From: Methanoculleus chikugoensis
GTDB lineage: Archaea; Halobacteriota; Methanomicrobia; Methanomicrobiales; Methanoculleaceae
Direction of reading: 5' to 3'
Assembly (NCBI RefSeq): GCF_019669965.1
Contig: NZ_AP019781.1
Coordinates: 1,613,092-1,677,091, forward strand
DNA length: 64,000 nt
Numbering within the stretch: the first letter of the stretch is position 1; every line of letters starts with the position of its first letter. Shown here piece by piece: positions 19,388 to 28,781 of the stretch. Made by a program: the position numbers and the translations under genes. Under the pieces are notes generated by a model. It did not search any database, was not told the origin of the DNA, and worked only from the letters and a program-made list of their open reading frames with translations.

Positions 19388-20395
19388 ATGGAGATCAGAA
19401 AAGTCCAGATCACCGGCGGTTCGTCATACATCGTATCCCTGCCGAAACAGTGGATCAGGGCCGCGAATATCCAGAAGAACGACCCGGTGGGATTGGTCGT
19501 GCAGCCCGACGGATCGCTCCTGATCACCCCGAAGATCAGCGGCGAGCCGGCCCACCGGACCAGGACCTTCGAAGTAGGAGCCGCAACCGACCGCACCTAC
19601 CTGCTCCGCCTCCTTGTGGGAGCGTACATTGCCGGGTTCACGACCATCCGTCTTGAGTCGAAAGGAAGGATGCCGCCGTTCATCCTGCAACTCGTCCGGG
19701 AGTTCACGCAGATGGCGATCGGCCAGGAGGTGGTCGGCGAGACCGACACCTCGATAACGATCAAGGATCTCCTCAACCCCGCAGAGATGCCGCTTGAAAA
19801 CACCATCAAACGGATGCACCTTCTCGCGCGGGGCATGCAGCAGGACGCTATGGCCGCGCTACGGGGGCACGATGCGGCTCTTGCGGGCGATGTCGTCGCG
19901 CGGGACACGGAAGTCGACCGGCTGCACTGGCTCGTTGCGCGGCAGAACAATCTCATCGCGAGCGACGCCACGCTCGCGCGCCGGATGGACATCCCGGTAG
20001 CCCAGGCGGCGTACTGCTTTCAGGTGAGCAGGATCATCGAGCGGATCGCCGACCACGCCACCCGGGTCGCGCACAACGCCCTCCTCCTGATCGACCGGGA
20101 GATCGAGACGGCGACCCTCGATCTCATGGACGAGGCAAGCACGCTTGCCCTGCAGATCTTCTCGTGGAGCATGGAGGCGTTTCACACGGGAGACGTCGAG
20201 AAGGCAAACGCGACGCTTCAGAGGGTGCGCGACCTCGAGGAGACGACACGCGATATCGTTACCCGGGTACTCCGGTTCGAGGCGGTGACGGCGATCCCGA
20301 TTGGGCAGATCACAGACAGCATCCGGCGGATCGGAGAATACTCCGGCGACATCGGCGAGTGCGTCATCAACTATACCGTCGGACGGGAGGCCTGA
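19388..20395 (+). CDS. PhoU-family regulator with AbrB-like DNA-binding N terminus
   Basis: A 335-residue archaeal regulator. The N terminus (about 1-50) is a SpoVT/AbrB swapped-hairpin domain (RKVQITGGSSYIVSLPKQWI), and the rest holds two PhoU-type three-helix bundles (about 125-215 and 230-330). Such proteins link phosphate status to transcription. No pst transporter lies nearby, but an anion permease follows 82 bases downstream on the same strand, so the pair may be coregulated. A palindromic operator candidate precedes it. Confidence 0.88.
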   Translation: MEIRKVQITGGSSYIVSLPKQWIRAANIQKNDPVGLVVQPDGSLLITPKISGEPAHRTRTFEVGAATDRTYLLRLLVGAYIAGFTTIRLESKGRMPPFILQLVREFTQMAIGQEVVGETDTSITIKDLLNPAEMPLENTIKRMHLLARGMQQDAMAALRGHDAALAGDVVARDTEVDRLHWLVARQNNLIASDATLARRMDIPVAQAAYCFQVSRIIERIADHATRVAHNALLLIDREIETATLDLMDEASTLALQIFSWSMEAFHTGDVEKANATLQRVRDLEETTRDIVTRVLRFEAVTAIPIGQITDSIRRIGEYSGDIGECVINYTVGREA

Positions 20396-20477
20396 CGGCT
20401 CTTCGGCTCCGGGAGATCCCTTTTTCGGATAGAGGGCAAAACCAATCGGTTGCACGCAGTTCTTCGCCGGCGATATC

Positions 20478-21731
20478 ATGGGCACACTCATCCCGCTCGT
20501 CGTTCTCGTCATCGTCTTCCTCCTGATCGCGGTCAGAAAGATCGGGAACGTCAACTTCCGCATCTGGCAGGTGATGCTCCTCGGTGCGGCGGCCGTCCTC
20601 GCGACGGGATCGATCGCACCGCTCGACGCGCTCGCGTCGATCAACCTCGACGTGATGCTCTTCCTCTTCTTCATGTTCGTGATCGGGGAGGCACTCGCGT
20701 CGAGCGGTTACCTCCACCACCTCTCCTTTCGCTTCTTCTCACGGGCGGGGTCGGCCAGGCATCTGGTCGTTCTCATCCTCATCGGCGCAGGCGTCCTCTC
20801 GGCGCTCCTGATGAACGACACGCTCGCGGTCGTCGGCACCCCGCTGATGCTCTACTTCGCCCGGCGGCACGGTATCTCCCCAAAACTCCTCCTGCTCACC
20901 CTTGCGTTCGCCGTCACGACCGGAAGCGTTGCAAGCCCCATCGGGAACCCGCAGAACCTCCTCATCGCGCTCTCGGGCGACATTGCAAACCCGTTCATCA
21001 CGTTTCCCCTCTATCTCGCCGTCCCGACAGCGATCTCCCTCCTGCTCGTCTACGCCTTTCTCTGCCGGGCATTCCCGGAAGAACTCAACTCCACCGTCCC
21101 GCTGGTTCACCGCGATGAGACGATCTGTGATCCCGGCCTCGCGGCCCTCGCCCGCCTCTCGCTCATCCTGCTCGTCATCATGATTGCAGTTAGAATAGCG
21201 GCGGTGACGCTCATCCCGGGTCTCGATATCCCGCTGACCTGGATCGCGGCCGTTGCAGCCATCCCCATCCTCGCCGGGAGCGGGCGGCGGTTGGAGATCC
21301 TCCGCCGGATCGACTGGCCGACACTGGCGTTCTTCGCCGGCCTCTTCGTCCTCATGGCGAGCGTCTGGCAGTCGGGGTTCTTCCAGCCGCTCGTCGAAGG
21401 GAGTTCGCTCGATCTCGGCGCCGTCCCGGTCATCGTCGCAACCGGCGTCGTCGTCTCCCAGTTCATCTCGAACGTCCCCTTCGTCGCCCTCTTCCTCCCG
21501 GCCCTCTCCCACCTCGGGACGTCCACCGTCGGGCTGATGGCGCTTGCGGCCGGCAGCACCATCGCCGGGAACATGCTGATCCTCGGCGCGGCAAGCAACG
21601 TCATCGTCATCCAGGGTGCGGAGAAGGGAGGCGAGACGCTGACATTCTGCGAGTTTGCGCGGGTCGGTGTCCCGCTCACCCTCGCCCAGGCGGCGGTCTA
21701 CATAATCTGGCTCTCGCTCATCCCTGCGTGA
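20478..21731 (+). CDS. ArsB/NhaD (ion transporter superfamily) permease
   Basis: A 417-residue membrane protein with about eleven hydrophobic helices. It carries the superfamily motifs LMNDTLAVVGTPLM in the first half and FISNVPFVALFLP in the second, the duplicated helix-hairpin cores of SLC13/ArsB/CitM transporters, plus SPIGNPQNLL. Likely a cation-coupled anion (arsenite, phosphate, sulfate or dicarboxylate) or Na+/H+ carrier. Its place after the PhoU-like gene hints at an anion, by inference only. Confidence 0.88.
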   Translation: MGTLIPLVVLVIVFLLIAVRKIGNVNFRIWQVMLLGAAAVLATGSIAPLDALASINLDVMLFLFFMFVIGEALASSGYLHHLSFRFFSRAGSARHLVVLILIGAGVLSALLMNDTLAVVGTPLMLYFARRHGISPKLLLLTLAFAVTTGSVASPIGNPQNLLIALSGDIANPFITFPLYLAVPTAISLLLVYAFLCRAFPEELNSTVPLVHRDETICDPGLAALARLSLILLVIMIAVRIAAVTLIPGLDIPLTWIAAVAAIPILAGSGRRLEILRRIDWPTLAFFAGLFVLMASVWQSGFFQPLVEGSSLDLGAVPVIVATGVVVSQFISNVPFVALFLPALSHLGTSTVGLMALAAGSTIAGNMLILGAASNVIVIQGAEKGGETLTFCEFARVGVPLTLAQAAVYIIWLSLIPA

Positions 21732-21738
21732 GAGAGGC

Positions 21739-22614
21739 TCAGCGCCGGAACGACTCCATCGACCCCGGAGCCGCCCCGAGATCCAGGGAGATCGAACCGA
21801 ACCGGATCGAGGCGACGGCGGCCGGGTCGAAGGGCGGGGCGAAGACCTCGAGCCGCCTTCCGGGGTGCAGGTCCTCGACGATGCCGAGAGCGATGACGAA
21901 GTTCTCGGGGTCATTGAGGGAGACCAGCCTCCCGCCGATCCCACGGGGGTTCCCGAGGTCGGGCACCCTGCCCTGGAGCCCGAGCCCCCGGAGCGGGATA
22001 TCCTGAGATTCTGCGCCGGCAAAATAGGCCGTGAACCGTTCCTCGCGGTAACGTCGCCGTCCGGCGGCAGGCCGGGCAACTACGGCAGGGGAGACAGCCA
22101 GCCGGTGGATTAGAGTCCCCGGACGACGGGCAAAGTTCGCGAGCAGCCGTTCGAGCTCCCGCCCGCGCTGGAGGGCGACGATGCGGGTGGGGCGGAGGAG
22201 ATCGATCATCTGCAACTGGAACTCGATGCCCACCCCGCCGGAGACGAGCCCGGGCGAGTCGATGACGGTGACGCGGGCGGAGAGTTCGTCGGCCTTCTCG
22301 GCGAGGCGTTTTGCTCCCGTGAGGATCTGGACGAAGTGGCCGCCCGGGGACGTCGAACCGACGAACCGGAGATAGGGGTCCGACGGGTCGGGATAGACAG
22401 CCATCCCCTCGGTCGTCGGCGGACCGATCCGGGACTGCCCGGTGTCGCAGTCGACGTATGCCGCCCTCGTCTGCGCCGCCGCCGTATCGACGAGATACCG
22501 ACAGAGCGTCGTCTTCCCGCAGTCCGTCGCCCCGACGACGTAGACGCGCTCACCGGCATCCGAACCCCGGAGCGCCGCGGCGAGGTCTTCCCATCCTTCC
22601 CCGATGCTGATCAA
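21739..22614 (-). CDS. Clp1/Grc3-type polynucleotide 5'-kinase
   Basis: A P-loop RNA/DNA 5'-kinase relative. Walker A is GATDCGKTT near the N terminus, followed by YVDCDTGQSRIGPPT (the Clp1 substrate loop) and VIDSPGLVSG as Walker B. The C-terminal region forms the beta-rich Clp1 domain. The frame opens at 22692, but the shared TATA box at 22710-22716 would place that codon at or before the transcript start. TTG at 22614 with GGGAGG upstream fits better (291 residues). Confidence 0.8.
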   Translation of the reverse strand: MISIGEGWEDLAAALRGSDAGERVYVVGATDCGKTTLCRYLVDTAAAQTRAAYVDCDTGQSRIGPPTTEGMAVYPDPSDPYLRFVGSTSPGGHFVQILTGAKRLAEKADELSARVTVIDSPGLVSGGVGIEFQLQMIDLLRPTRIVALQRGRELERLLANFARRPGTLIHRLAVSPAVVARPAAGRRRYREERFTAYFAGAESQDIPLRGLGLQGRVPDLGNPRGIGGRLVSLNDPENFVIALGIVEDLHPGRRLEVFAPPFDPAAVASIRFGSISLDLGAAPGSMESFRR

Positions 22615-22709
22615 CCTGGTACGCCTCCCTGGAGGAACTGTTGCGCTCGAAAGGTATAGTGCTTGGCGCAATGCCTCCCGCCCAAAGACCACACCTCCCC
22701 GGGAGAGGG

Positions 22710-22716
22710 TTTATAG
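22710..22716. promoter_or_regulatory. Shared A/T core between divergent genes
   Basis: TTTATAG in the 126-base gap between the Clp1-type gene (minus) and the gene at 22741 (plus); it reads as a TATA box in either direction. Confidence 0.4.
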
Positions 22717-22740
22717 TAAGGGTGCCCTTACCTGCAGGCC

Positions 22741-23262
22741 ATGGACAGAACGCCAACAACCACCGAACCGGTGCCCGCAGCCCTCGGCAGGACGTTCCCC
22801 ACCCTCATGGCTGCGTCCCTCTCCGGCAGGGTCGTCACCCTCCCCGACGATGCCGAGGGCGACGTCTCGCTCGTCGTCCTCGTCTTCCTTGAGTCCGCCG
22901 GGCCGATGGCGGAGTCCTGGAGCGGCCCCTTCGTCGGAGCGTTCACCGAGAATCCCCGGGTGAAGACCTACCTCGTTGCGGTCATCGGGGACAGCCTCAT
23001 CGGGAGTTCACTCGCCGACCGCATCCGGCAGGGGCTCGCGGGCGGCACCCCTCCCGCAGAGCACGACCGGGTGCTGATCTACCCGGAGGATATCGAGCGG
23101 TGCCGGCGGGCCTACGCGATCGGCGACCCTTCGCTCGCCTACATCTACCTCCTGGATGGGCGCGGCATCATCCGCTGGATGGAGAAAGGGACCGCAACAC
23201 CGGAAGGCCTCGCCGGCCTGCTCGATACCGCCGGGGCAATGCTCGAACCGTTCCTTGTGTGA
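22741..23262 (+). CDS. Thioredoxin-fold-like protein without redox cysteines
   Basis: A 173-residue soluble protein. The pattern LGRTFPTLMAASLSGRVV, SLVVLVFLESAGPMAESW and YIYLLDGRGIIRWMEKG follows the thioredoxin/peroxiredoxin fold, and the overall layout recalls the ATP10 (ATP synthase assembly) family. The CxxC position is SAGPM, so no disulfide chemistry is possible; one lone cysteine is near 120. Function unknown. Confidence 0.6.
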   Translation: MDRTPTTTEPVPAALGRTFPTLMAASLSGRVVTLPDDAEGDVSLVVLVFLESAGPMAESWSGPFVGAFTENPRVKTYLVAVIGDSLIGSSLADRIRQGLAGGTPPAEHDRVLIYPEDIERCRRAYAIGDPSLAYIYLLDGRGIIRWMEKGTATPEGLAGLLDTAGAMLEPFLV

Positions 23263-23263
23263 C

Positions 23264-24256
23264 TCACGGCAACGGACGGCGGCGGGCCGGCAGGACAGCG
23301 GCAATGAAGGCAAGCACGGGGCCGATCACGAGCCCCGCCCAGGTGACCAGGGCGAGAGGGCCGAGCGCCGCCATGGCGATGCGCTCCCCGGCCCCGACGT
23401 GCCTGCGGAAGGCCACCAGGAGCGCCCAGACCCCGAGGAGAACGGGGATGACCGCGAAGACAAGGGTCAGGAGGAGAGCGGCCCCGGCGTCCGTTCCCAC
23501 GGCCGCGATAACCATCTGCATCAGGGTCATGGCGCCGCTCCCGATGTAGAGGAGACCGACGATCGCCGCAAAGAGCGCGAAGGGGGAGAAGGGGCGGCGA
23601 CTCCGGAGCAGCAGGGCGGCCCCCGTGACAAGGACGGCGATCATCGGTGCGAAGATCAGGAGGAGAGGCTGCCCCTCATGGCGGTGGATGGCAACGACGT
23701 CGATCGGAACCCGAACCCATTCTCCGAGGGTGTAGGACTCGACGTAGCCAAGCGCAAGAGCATAGTTCCCTCCCTCCTCGGGGGTGTAGACCGCGAGGGT
23801 ATAGTCACCGGTCTGCGGCGCCGCCGTATCGATCCGGGCGAGTTCATAGAGTTTCGACGGCGTGAACGGTTCGTACTCCGGCTGCCCGGGAAGATTCCCC
23901 GGCACCGCCGTCGCGCCGGTACCCTCCGGGACAGCCACGTAGGGCGGAACAGTGCCCGAGTTCACGATACCCGGCCCCGTGAGCACCATGCCCGGCACAA
24001 ACCCGCCTGCACGCGGAACCTGAAGCGTTGCGTATATCCGCTCCCCTTCCTCCATCCGGAACCGGTAGTACCGGGCGGCGGGGCCGTCCGGCAGGGTGTC
24101 GTAGATCACCCACGACTTTGCAGGATCTTCTACGACGAACGCCGAGTCGGATGACGACCCGTCCCGGGCGAAGAGCGGAACGTGAGCAAGAGCGGGCGTC
24201 GCGACCAGCAGTGCGATAAGAAGAGCGGAGAGCACCAAACGGCATCCCGGAGCCAT
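23264..24256 (-). CDS. Secreted-domain membrane protein, hypothetical
   Basis: A 330-residue protein. A signal peptide (MAPGCRLVLSALLIALLVA, cleavage after PALA) leads to an extracytoplasmic beta-type domain of about 190 residues, then five hydrophobic helices with short loops and a basic tail. Start at 24256 is chosen because the signal peptide begins there. The outer domain resembles beta-sandwich domains that bind ligands at the surface. Stop is one base from the convergent gene end at 23262. Confidence 0.7.
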   Translation of the reverse strand: MAPGCRLVLSALLIALLVATPALAHVPLFARDGSSSDSAFVVEDPAKSWVIYDTLPDGPAARYYRFRMEEGERIYATLQVPRAGGFVPGMVLTGPGIVNSGTVPPYVAVPEGTGATAVPGNLPGQPEYEPFTPSKLYELARIDTAAPQTGDYTLAVYTPEEGGNYALALGYVESYTLGEWVRVPIDVVAIHRHEGQPLLLIFAPMIAVLVTGAALLLRSRRPFSPFALFAAIVGLLYIGSGAMTLMQMVIAAVGTDAGAALLLTLVFAVIPVLLGVWALLVAFRRHVGAGERIAMAALGPLALVTWAGLVIGPVLAFIAAVLPARRRPLP

Positions 24257-24315
24257 AGCCGTCCCGTGTCTTCCCGACTCATAAGGGTTCCGCGCCCCGG
24301 GCTCCGTCAAAAAAG

Positions 24316-24792
24316 TTAGAGGTTCTTTAAGGCAACGATATCGGTCACGCCGGTCAGTTTCCAGATGTTCGAACGCTCTTCGGAGGCGATCGCCTCGATC
24401 GGCTCCTCCGGCTTATGGCCGAGCGCTGCGAGGATGTTCTTCGAGAGGTTGTGCGCCTTGATCATAGTCACGAACTTCTCCCTGATGATCTTCTTCTCGA
24501 TCGCGTCCTCAAGCTGCACCAGGTACCCCTGCATCGTCACGAAGGTGTAGCAGGAGAGATCACCGGAGTACTTCTCGATCTCGACGGAGACGTATGGATG
24601 CTGCCGGAAGAGATCGTTCTTCCTGCCGTACTTGGTTGCCAGGAAGTAGAGAAACTTTCCGTCGAAGACATACAGGAACGGGGCGATATAGGGGTATTTA
24701 GCCCCCTGGAACGCGATACGGCTGAGAAACCCCTCCTCGATGAGCTTATCGTACTCCGCTTTATCCATATTCGGTATCTTCACGATCTCCAT
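24316..24792 (-). CDS. Pyridoxamine 5'-phosphate oxidase family (FMN-binding) protein
   Basis: A 158-residue split-barrel protein: GFLSRIAFQGAKYPYIAPFL, FLYFLATKYGRKNDLFRQHP and VSVEIEK are the flavin-binding strands. A C-terminal helical extension (about 105-150) is present. Substrate unknown, and cofactor could be FMN or F420. The open frame extends further up, but the ATG at 24792 follows AGAGGA and begins the fold. Confidence 0.85.
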   Translation of the reverse strand: MEIVKIPNMDKAEYDKLIEEGFLSRIAFQGAKYPYIAPFLYVFDGKFLYFLATKYGRKNDLFRQHPYVSVEIEKYSGDLSCYTFVTMQGYLVQLEDAIEKKIIREKFVTMIKAHNLSKNILAALGHKPEEPIEAIASEERSNIWKLTGVTDIVALKNL

Positions 24793-25157
24793 CAGGCTTC
24801 CTCTTAACCCGGTAACCCGCGAGAGTACATATAGGTTTCCAGGGGAGAGAAGGCAACGCCCCTGGAGTTCGGCGTAACCGACCGGCAGCAGGCGCGACCA
24901 CGATACTACCAGCCTCAAGAGCCGGAATCGAGGATCGTGACCCAACCCGAAGCAGAACCATCGGGCCCTCCCCGCCGCAGGGCTCCCACGTCTCAGGAGG
25001 GGGCGGAAGGGGTTCGCCTGTCGGCCGGTTCCGGCCCGGGTCGTTCGTGACGACTTCGGTGCTGCCGGGCACGCAGCTAGGGGATGGCGGATCTCCGGCG
25101 GTAGCGGAAACGGTTTTGCCGGAGGGGTGTTTTTTCAAAATGTGCAATATAATAATA

Positions 25158-25168
25158 TTTATATAAAT
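25158..25168 (+). promoter_or_regulatory. TATA box of secreted protein gene
   Basis: TTTATATAAAT in an A/T-rich patch. Its centre is about 25 bases from the ATG at 25188, which suggests a leaderless transcript. Confidence 0.55.
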
Positions 25169-25187
25169 CCACTGAAAGAAAATGCTC

Positions 25188-26567
25188 ATGAGCAAGCACC
25201 ATGAGAATGCTCTCATTTTCCTGGGAATTGCCGTTTGCGCGGGATTCCTCCTCACCATACCGGCCGTTGCCGACTCGGGCCAGGGGCTCATGGCACTTGA
25301 GTCGGGAGAGTTATTGCCGTTCTCGCCCGGCAACCTGTCGGCGATAGGGGACACACTGGAGCCATCCGACCTCCGGGTACTCGCCGATGAGGGGAACGCA
25401 ACAGACACGGCCCCGGTACTCCCGGAGGAGGACAACGCAACCGAGACCTCCCCGGCGCACATGGATGAGAGGGATAACCCCGATCCGTTCGCAGAGTTCC
25501 AGGACGGGGAGAACGCCTCCTCTCCACCCGAAGAACCCCTCTCCGAGAGCGATGCGGAGCCGGTGATGCATGCCGTGCCGGAGAGCACCGACCGGCCCGT
25601 TCCTGTGGTCGGGGCCCCTTACGAGGGAACCGGCGATTATGACGACGAACGGCTGGCCGGGCTGGTCGAGACCGCCAGCATCCGCCTGATGAGACTCTCG
25701 ATGGAGCATGCCCACGCCCTCTATCTGCAGGACGCAGATGCCGCTGCCGTAGCGGCGGACGACATGCATGCGTTCTCCGTCAGGCTGCTCGGCGAGGTGC
25801 AGCCGCTCCAGGTCTCCCCGGAACGGCAGCCCTTCAAGGACGAGTTCGTCAGGTCGCTCGAAGCATACTCAGCAGCAAGCAAGACGCTCCTCGACCCGGT
25901 TGATACCGGCGAAGATGCCGTTCCGACGGCGTTCAGGGATCTCGCCACGGCATCGGAGGGGCTTGAGAATGCCACCCGGCAGGCCGCCGAGATACAGCCG
26001 ACAGACGGCGGCATCTCCACGATGAACGTTGCCGCCAGCACCTTTGCGGTCAGCACCGGACCGGTCGTGGTCGCACCGCCGGAGAAGGTTCTTCCGCTCA
26101 TGGACCGCCACACCTACGACGATCCGGGCGGCGAGAACATGATCTCGCTGCTCGCCGAGTCCACCCGGACCGCAACGACATACCGGGAATTTCCCGGCAA
26201 TGAGTCGACGCCGACCGTCGAAGCAGGCGAGGGGCGTATGTTCTTCCTCGTAGCCGTCAAATCGACCAACCTCGGGCACAAGGGCGACTCCGACCTCTAC
26301 ACCATCGAGTCGCCCGCACGGGACGCGTTCGTCCTCGAATACGGGGGAACCACGGTTGCCCCCCTGGATGTCCCGCCCTTCACCACGCTCGGGGAGTCGT
26401 TCGACAAAAAACCGCTTGAGCGGTACGAGTCGCTGAAAGGCTACCTCTACTTCGACGTCCCGGATACGTTCGAGGTCTCCGGGGCGACGCTCAGGGCGGA
26501 TCTCGGGTATGCCGGCACTCCGGCCTGGATACTCGACGAAGGATCCGGCGACGCGGAAGCGGTCTAA
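25188..26567 (+). CDS. Large secreted protein with acidic linker and DUF4352-like C-terminal domain
   Basis: A 459-residue exported protein. The signal peptide covers about 1-30 (ALIFLGIAVCAGFLLTIPA, VADS). Then comes a Pro/Glu/Asp-rich low-complexity region (about 55-135) and a helical middle domain (about 145-285). The C-terminal beta domain (about 325-445) contains FFLVAVKSTNLGHKG and LYFDVPDTFE, which resemble DUF4352 immunoglobulin-like lipoprotein domains. No lipobox or C-terminal anchor. Likely extracellular; role unknown. Confidence 0.7.
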   Translation: MSKHHENALIFLGIAVCAGFLLTIPAVADSGQGLMALESGELLPFSPGNLSAIGDTLEPSDLRVLADEGNATDTAPVLPEEDNATETSPAHMDERDNPDPFAEFQDGENASSPPEEPLSESDAEPVMHAVPESTDRPVPVVGAPYEGTGDYDDERLAGLVETASIRLMRLSMEHAHALYLQDADAAAVAADDMHAFSVRLLGEVQPLQVSPERQPFKDEFVRSLEAYSAASKTLLDPVDTGEDAVPTAFRDLATASEGLENATRQAAEIQPTDGGISTMNVAASTFAVSTGPVVVAPPEKVLPLMDRHTYDDPGGENMISLLAESTRTATTYREFPGNESTPTVEAGEGRMFFLVAVKSTNLGHKGDSDLYTIESPARDAFVLEYGGTTVAPLDVPPFTTLGESFDKKPLERYESLKGYLYFDVPDTFEVSGATLRADLGYAGTPAWILDEGSGDAEAV

Positions 26568-26593
26568 CCCGCACCGCCTCTTTTTCACCCCCA

Positions 26594-27091
26594 TCAGAGG
26601 GAGAGCAGTTCCACGTTCCGGGTTCCCGTATCCAGCACGGCGACGGTCGGCCGCCCGGTCAGGTAACCGCAGGCCTCGCCGGGATTGACGACCAGCGTCC
26701 CGCAGAGCGTTCTGACCTGCGCCTGGTGGGTATGGCCGTGAACCACGACATCGAAGGCTTTCCGCCCGATGAGCGCCTGCAGGAGTTCGCGGTCATCGCC
26801 GTGGAGCAGCCCCATCGTCATGCCGCCCGCGGTGACGGCGGCAAACGTGCCCCGCAGGCTGAGCCGGTCGTGCTCGGCGAACCGTGCCGAAAGGAGACGG
26901 TGATCGCCGTCGTTGTTCCCGAGGACGCCGATCATGGGCGACTGCAGATTCGCAAGCCGGGGAATGACGAACGGCGAGACGTAATCCCCGGCGTGAAGCA
27001 CCAGATCTACCCGTTCCCCGTTCAGCTGTTTTACGGCCGCGTCCACCATCTCGAGGCAGTCGTGTGTGTCCGAGAGGATCCCGATGCGCAT
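26594..27091 (-). CDS. Calcineurin-type metallophosphoesterase (YfcE/MJ0936 family)
   Basis: A 165-residue phosphodiesterase. Metal ligands are in GILSDTHD (4-11), HAGDY, GNND, LLHGDD and GHTH, the full set for this family. Known members hydrolyse bis-p-nitrophenyl phosphate and cyclic or small phosphodiesters; cellular substrate unknown. Start set at ATG 27091 (MRIGILSDTHD). Confidence 0.92.
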   Translation of the reverse strand: MRIGILSDTHDCLEMVDAAVKQLNGERVDLVLHAGDYVSPFVIPRLANLQSPMIGVLGNNDGDHRLLSARFAEHDRLSLRGTFAAVTAGGMTMGLLHGDDRELLQALIGRKAFDVVVHGHTHQAQVRTLCGTLVVNPGEACGYLTGRPTVAVLDTGTRNVELLSL

Positions 27092-27247
27092 GTATGCTTC
27101 CCTGGACACCGCCACGATATATGGCTGTCTATCGCCGCCGGGGCAGAACAGATCCCTTCAGCACGGCCGTCAGGGATGCGCTACCATGTACACCACCCTG
27201 GAAATCCGGAATAGTATGACATAATCCGGCATTTTAAAGCGCAAAAT

Positions 27248-27257
27248 CTTTATAAAA
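27248..27257 (+). promoter_or_regulatory. TATA box of small acidic protein gene
   Basis: CTTTATAAAA about 90 bases before the preferred start at 27338 and 36 before the earlier in-frame ATG at 27284. Confidence 0.45.
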
Positions 27258-27337
27258 CCGCCATCTGATACTGGAATAGGAGCATGTTTCCGGGATTGGC
27301 CGGGAGCACCGAGAGAATGGATCTAAAGAGGTATAGC

Positions 27338-27508
27338 ATGTGGGCGTACATCAAACACTCTGACGGCAGAACAGAGGAGCGGGAGTTTCCTGCCGGGGTA
27401 TGCATCGAGATCGGCGACATCCTCGAAGACGGATCGATCGTCATCGATGTCCCGTACCCCGACGAGATCGAAGACGATGCAGAATTCCCGGATCTCTACG
27501 ACGACTGA
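27338..27508 (+). CDS. Small acidic hypothetical protein
   Basis: A 56-residue protein with an acidic C terminus (DEIEDDAEFPDLYDD) and beta-like core (CIEIGDILEDGSIVIDV). The frame can start at 27284, but GAGGT lies 5 bases before 27338 and the domain begins there. No family recognised. Confidence 0.55.
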   Translation: MWAYIKHSDGRTEEREFPAGVCIEIGDILEDGSIVIDVPYPDEIEDDAEFPDLYDD

Positions 27509-27537
27509 ATCGGGCGGAACGGTCGCGCGAGAACATG

Positions 27538-28773
27538 TTATCGCCGGAACCAGCCTGCGGCCCGGCGCATCGGCTGGACGTTCGCCCCCTCCATCTCGCC
27601 GAGAGCAAACGCATACCTTGCCCGGATCGTCGGCGGGAGGTCGCTCTCCGGTATCGATATGAATCCATACTCCCCGTAAAAATCGACGAGGTTCCTGACC
27701 GAGTGCATGTACAGGGTATCGTGCTGGCACGCCTCGACGAGTGCGTCCATCGCCCGCCGGGCATACCCCTTGCCCCGGAACCGGACCGGGGTGAAGACGC
27801 CGTCTACCTCGCAGCCGTCCGGATGCCGCCGGCATCGGGCGACAGAGACGAGGAACTCGCCCGCAAAGACCCCGAATATCCGATCCGTCTTCAGGTCAGC
27901 CTTTAGTTCGTGGTAATCAACCCAGATCTCTTCTGCAAGCGCGAACTCCTCGCTTCGCAGTTCCCGGGTCTCGACCGCGAGGTGAATCGGGACCGCCAGC
28001 ACCAGTACCGGGGGCCTTACGCACTCCACGACACCGGCGGCGACCAAACCAAGCGATATGCTTCCCGCGGCATCACGCCTATCCATACGCGGGATGATGA
28101 TCGCAGAGGCGCCGATTTCTTCTGCCACTGCGCAGATCGTGCGTGCCGGGGGTCCGGTACGCACCAGGGCCCGGAGTTTCCGTCCCGCCGGGAGCGTGAG
28201 GTCGTTGTGGAGAGCGGAGAGCCGGCCGGTCGCCTCCGGCTCTGTGCCTGCACGACCGGGTTCTACGACGTGCAGGAGCACCGCCGTCCCGTCTCCGGCG
28301 GGAAATTCCAGGAGTGAACGGACCTCCGGCGCCAGGGCAGTGAGATCCGTCGGCACCAGCAGTCGCGAAAAGAGCAGCGGTCTGCCCTCCGCCGGTTGCG
28401 GAACGACAAGGACGTGTGTTCTGGCATCCCGGAGCACGGTAGCCGCAACGTTCCTGCCGAGGAGGTTCCTGAGGAGCCCCTGGTTCCTGACACCCATTGC
28501 AATCAGATCGGCGCCCGTCTCGGTTGCGGCCCTGAGTATCCTCCCGGTAACAGTCGTCCCGTCGTTCTCCGCTATCACTACCTCCACGGAGAACCCCTGT
28601 CGCAGCACCAACTCCTGCATCCGGCGGATCGGACCGTCGGCGGGTATGGAGGCGGCCGAGGTCCGGACATGGAAGAGGATGACCTCGCGGACCCCGGGGA
28701 CCTCGCCGACCCGCTTCACCATGGCTATGGAGGCTTCGGAGAGATCCGTCGCGATGAGTACTTTCTTAAACAT
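27538..28773 (-). CDS. Fusion of two universal stress protein domains and a GNAT acetyltransferase
   Basis: A 411-residue protein. UspA domain 1 spans about 1-128 (KKVLIATDLSEAS, GRNVAATVLRDA, HVLVVP). UspA domain 2 spans about 135-262 (SRLLVPTDLT, ASAIIIPR). A GNAT domain covers about 275-395 and has the acetyl-CoA motif RFRGKGYARRAM. The three-part layout suggests stress sensing or nucleotide binding coupled to acetylation. The stop of the sensor kinase gene is 8 bases upstream, so the two are one operon. Confidence 0.88.
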   Translation of the reverse strand: MFKKVLIATDLSEASIAMVKRVGEVPGVREVILFHVRTSAASIPADGPIRRMQELVLRQGFSVEVVIAENDGTTVTGRILRAATETGADLIAMGVRNQGLLRNLLGRNVAATVLRDARTHVLVVPQPAEGRPLLFSRLLVPTDLTALAPEVRSLLEFPAGDGTAVLLHVVEPGRAGTEPEATGRLSALHNDLTLPAGRKLRALVRTGPPARTICAVAEEIGASAIIIPRMDRRDAAGSISLGLVAAGVVECVRPPVLVLAVPIHLAVETRELRSEEFALAEEIWVDYHELKADLKTDRIFGVFAGEFLVSVARCRRHPDGCEVDGVFTPVRFRGKGYARRAMDALVEACQHDTLYMHSVRNLVDFYGEYGFISIPESDLPPTIRARYAFALGEMEGANVQPMRRAAGWFRR

Positions 28774-28781
28774 GGTCTCCC

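Noticed and set aside
21739-22079. 446-codon minus frame 20739-22079 overlapping the permease gene
   Set aside because: Antisense to a clear transporter and composed of charged low-complexity sequence.
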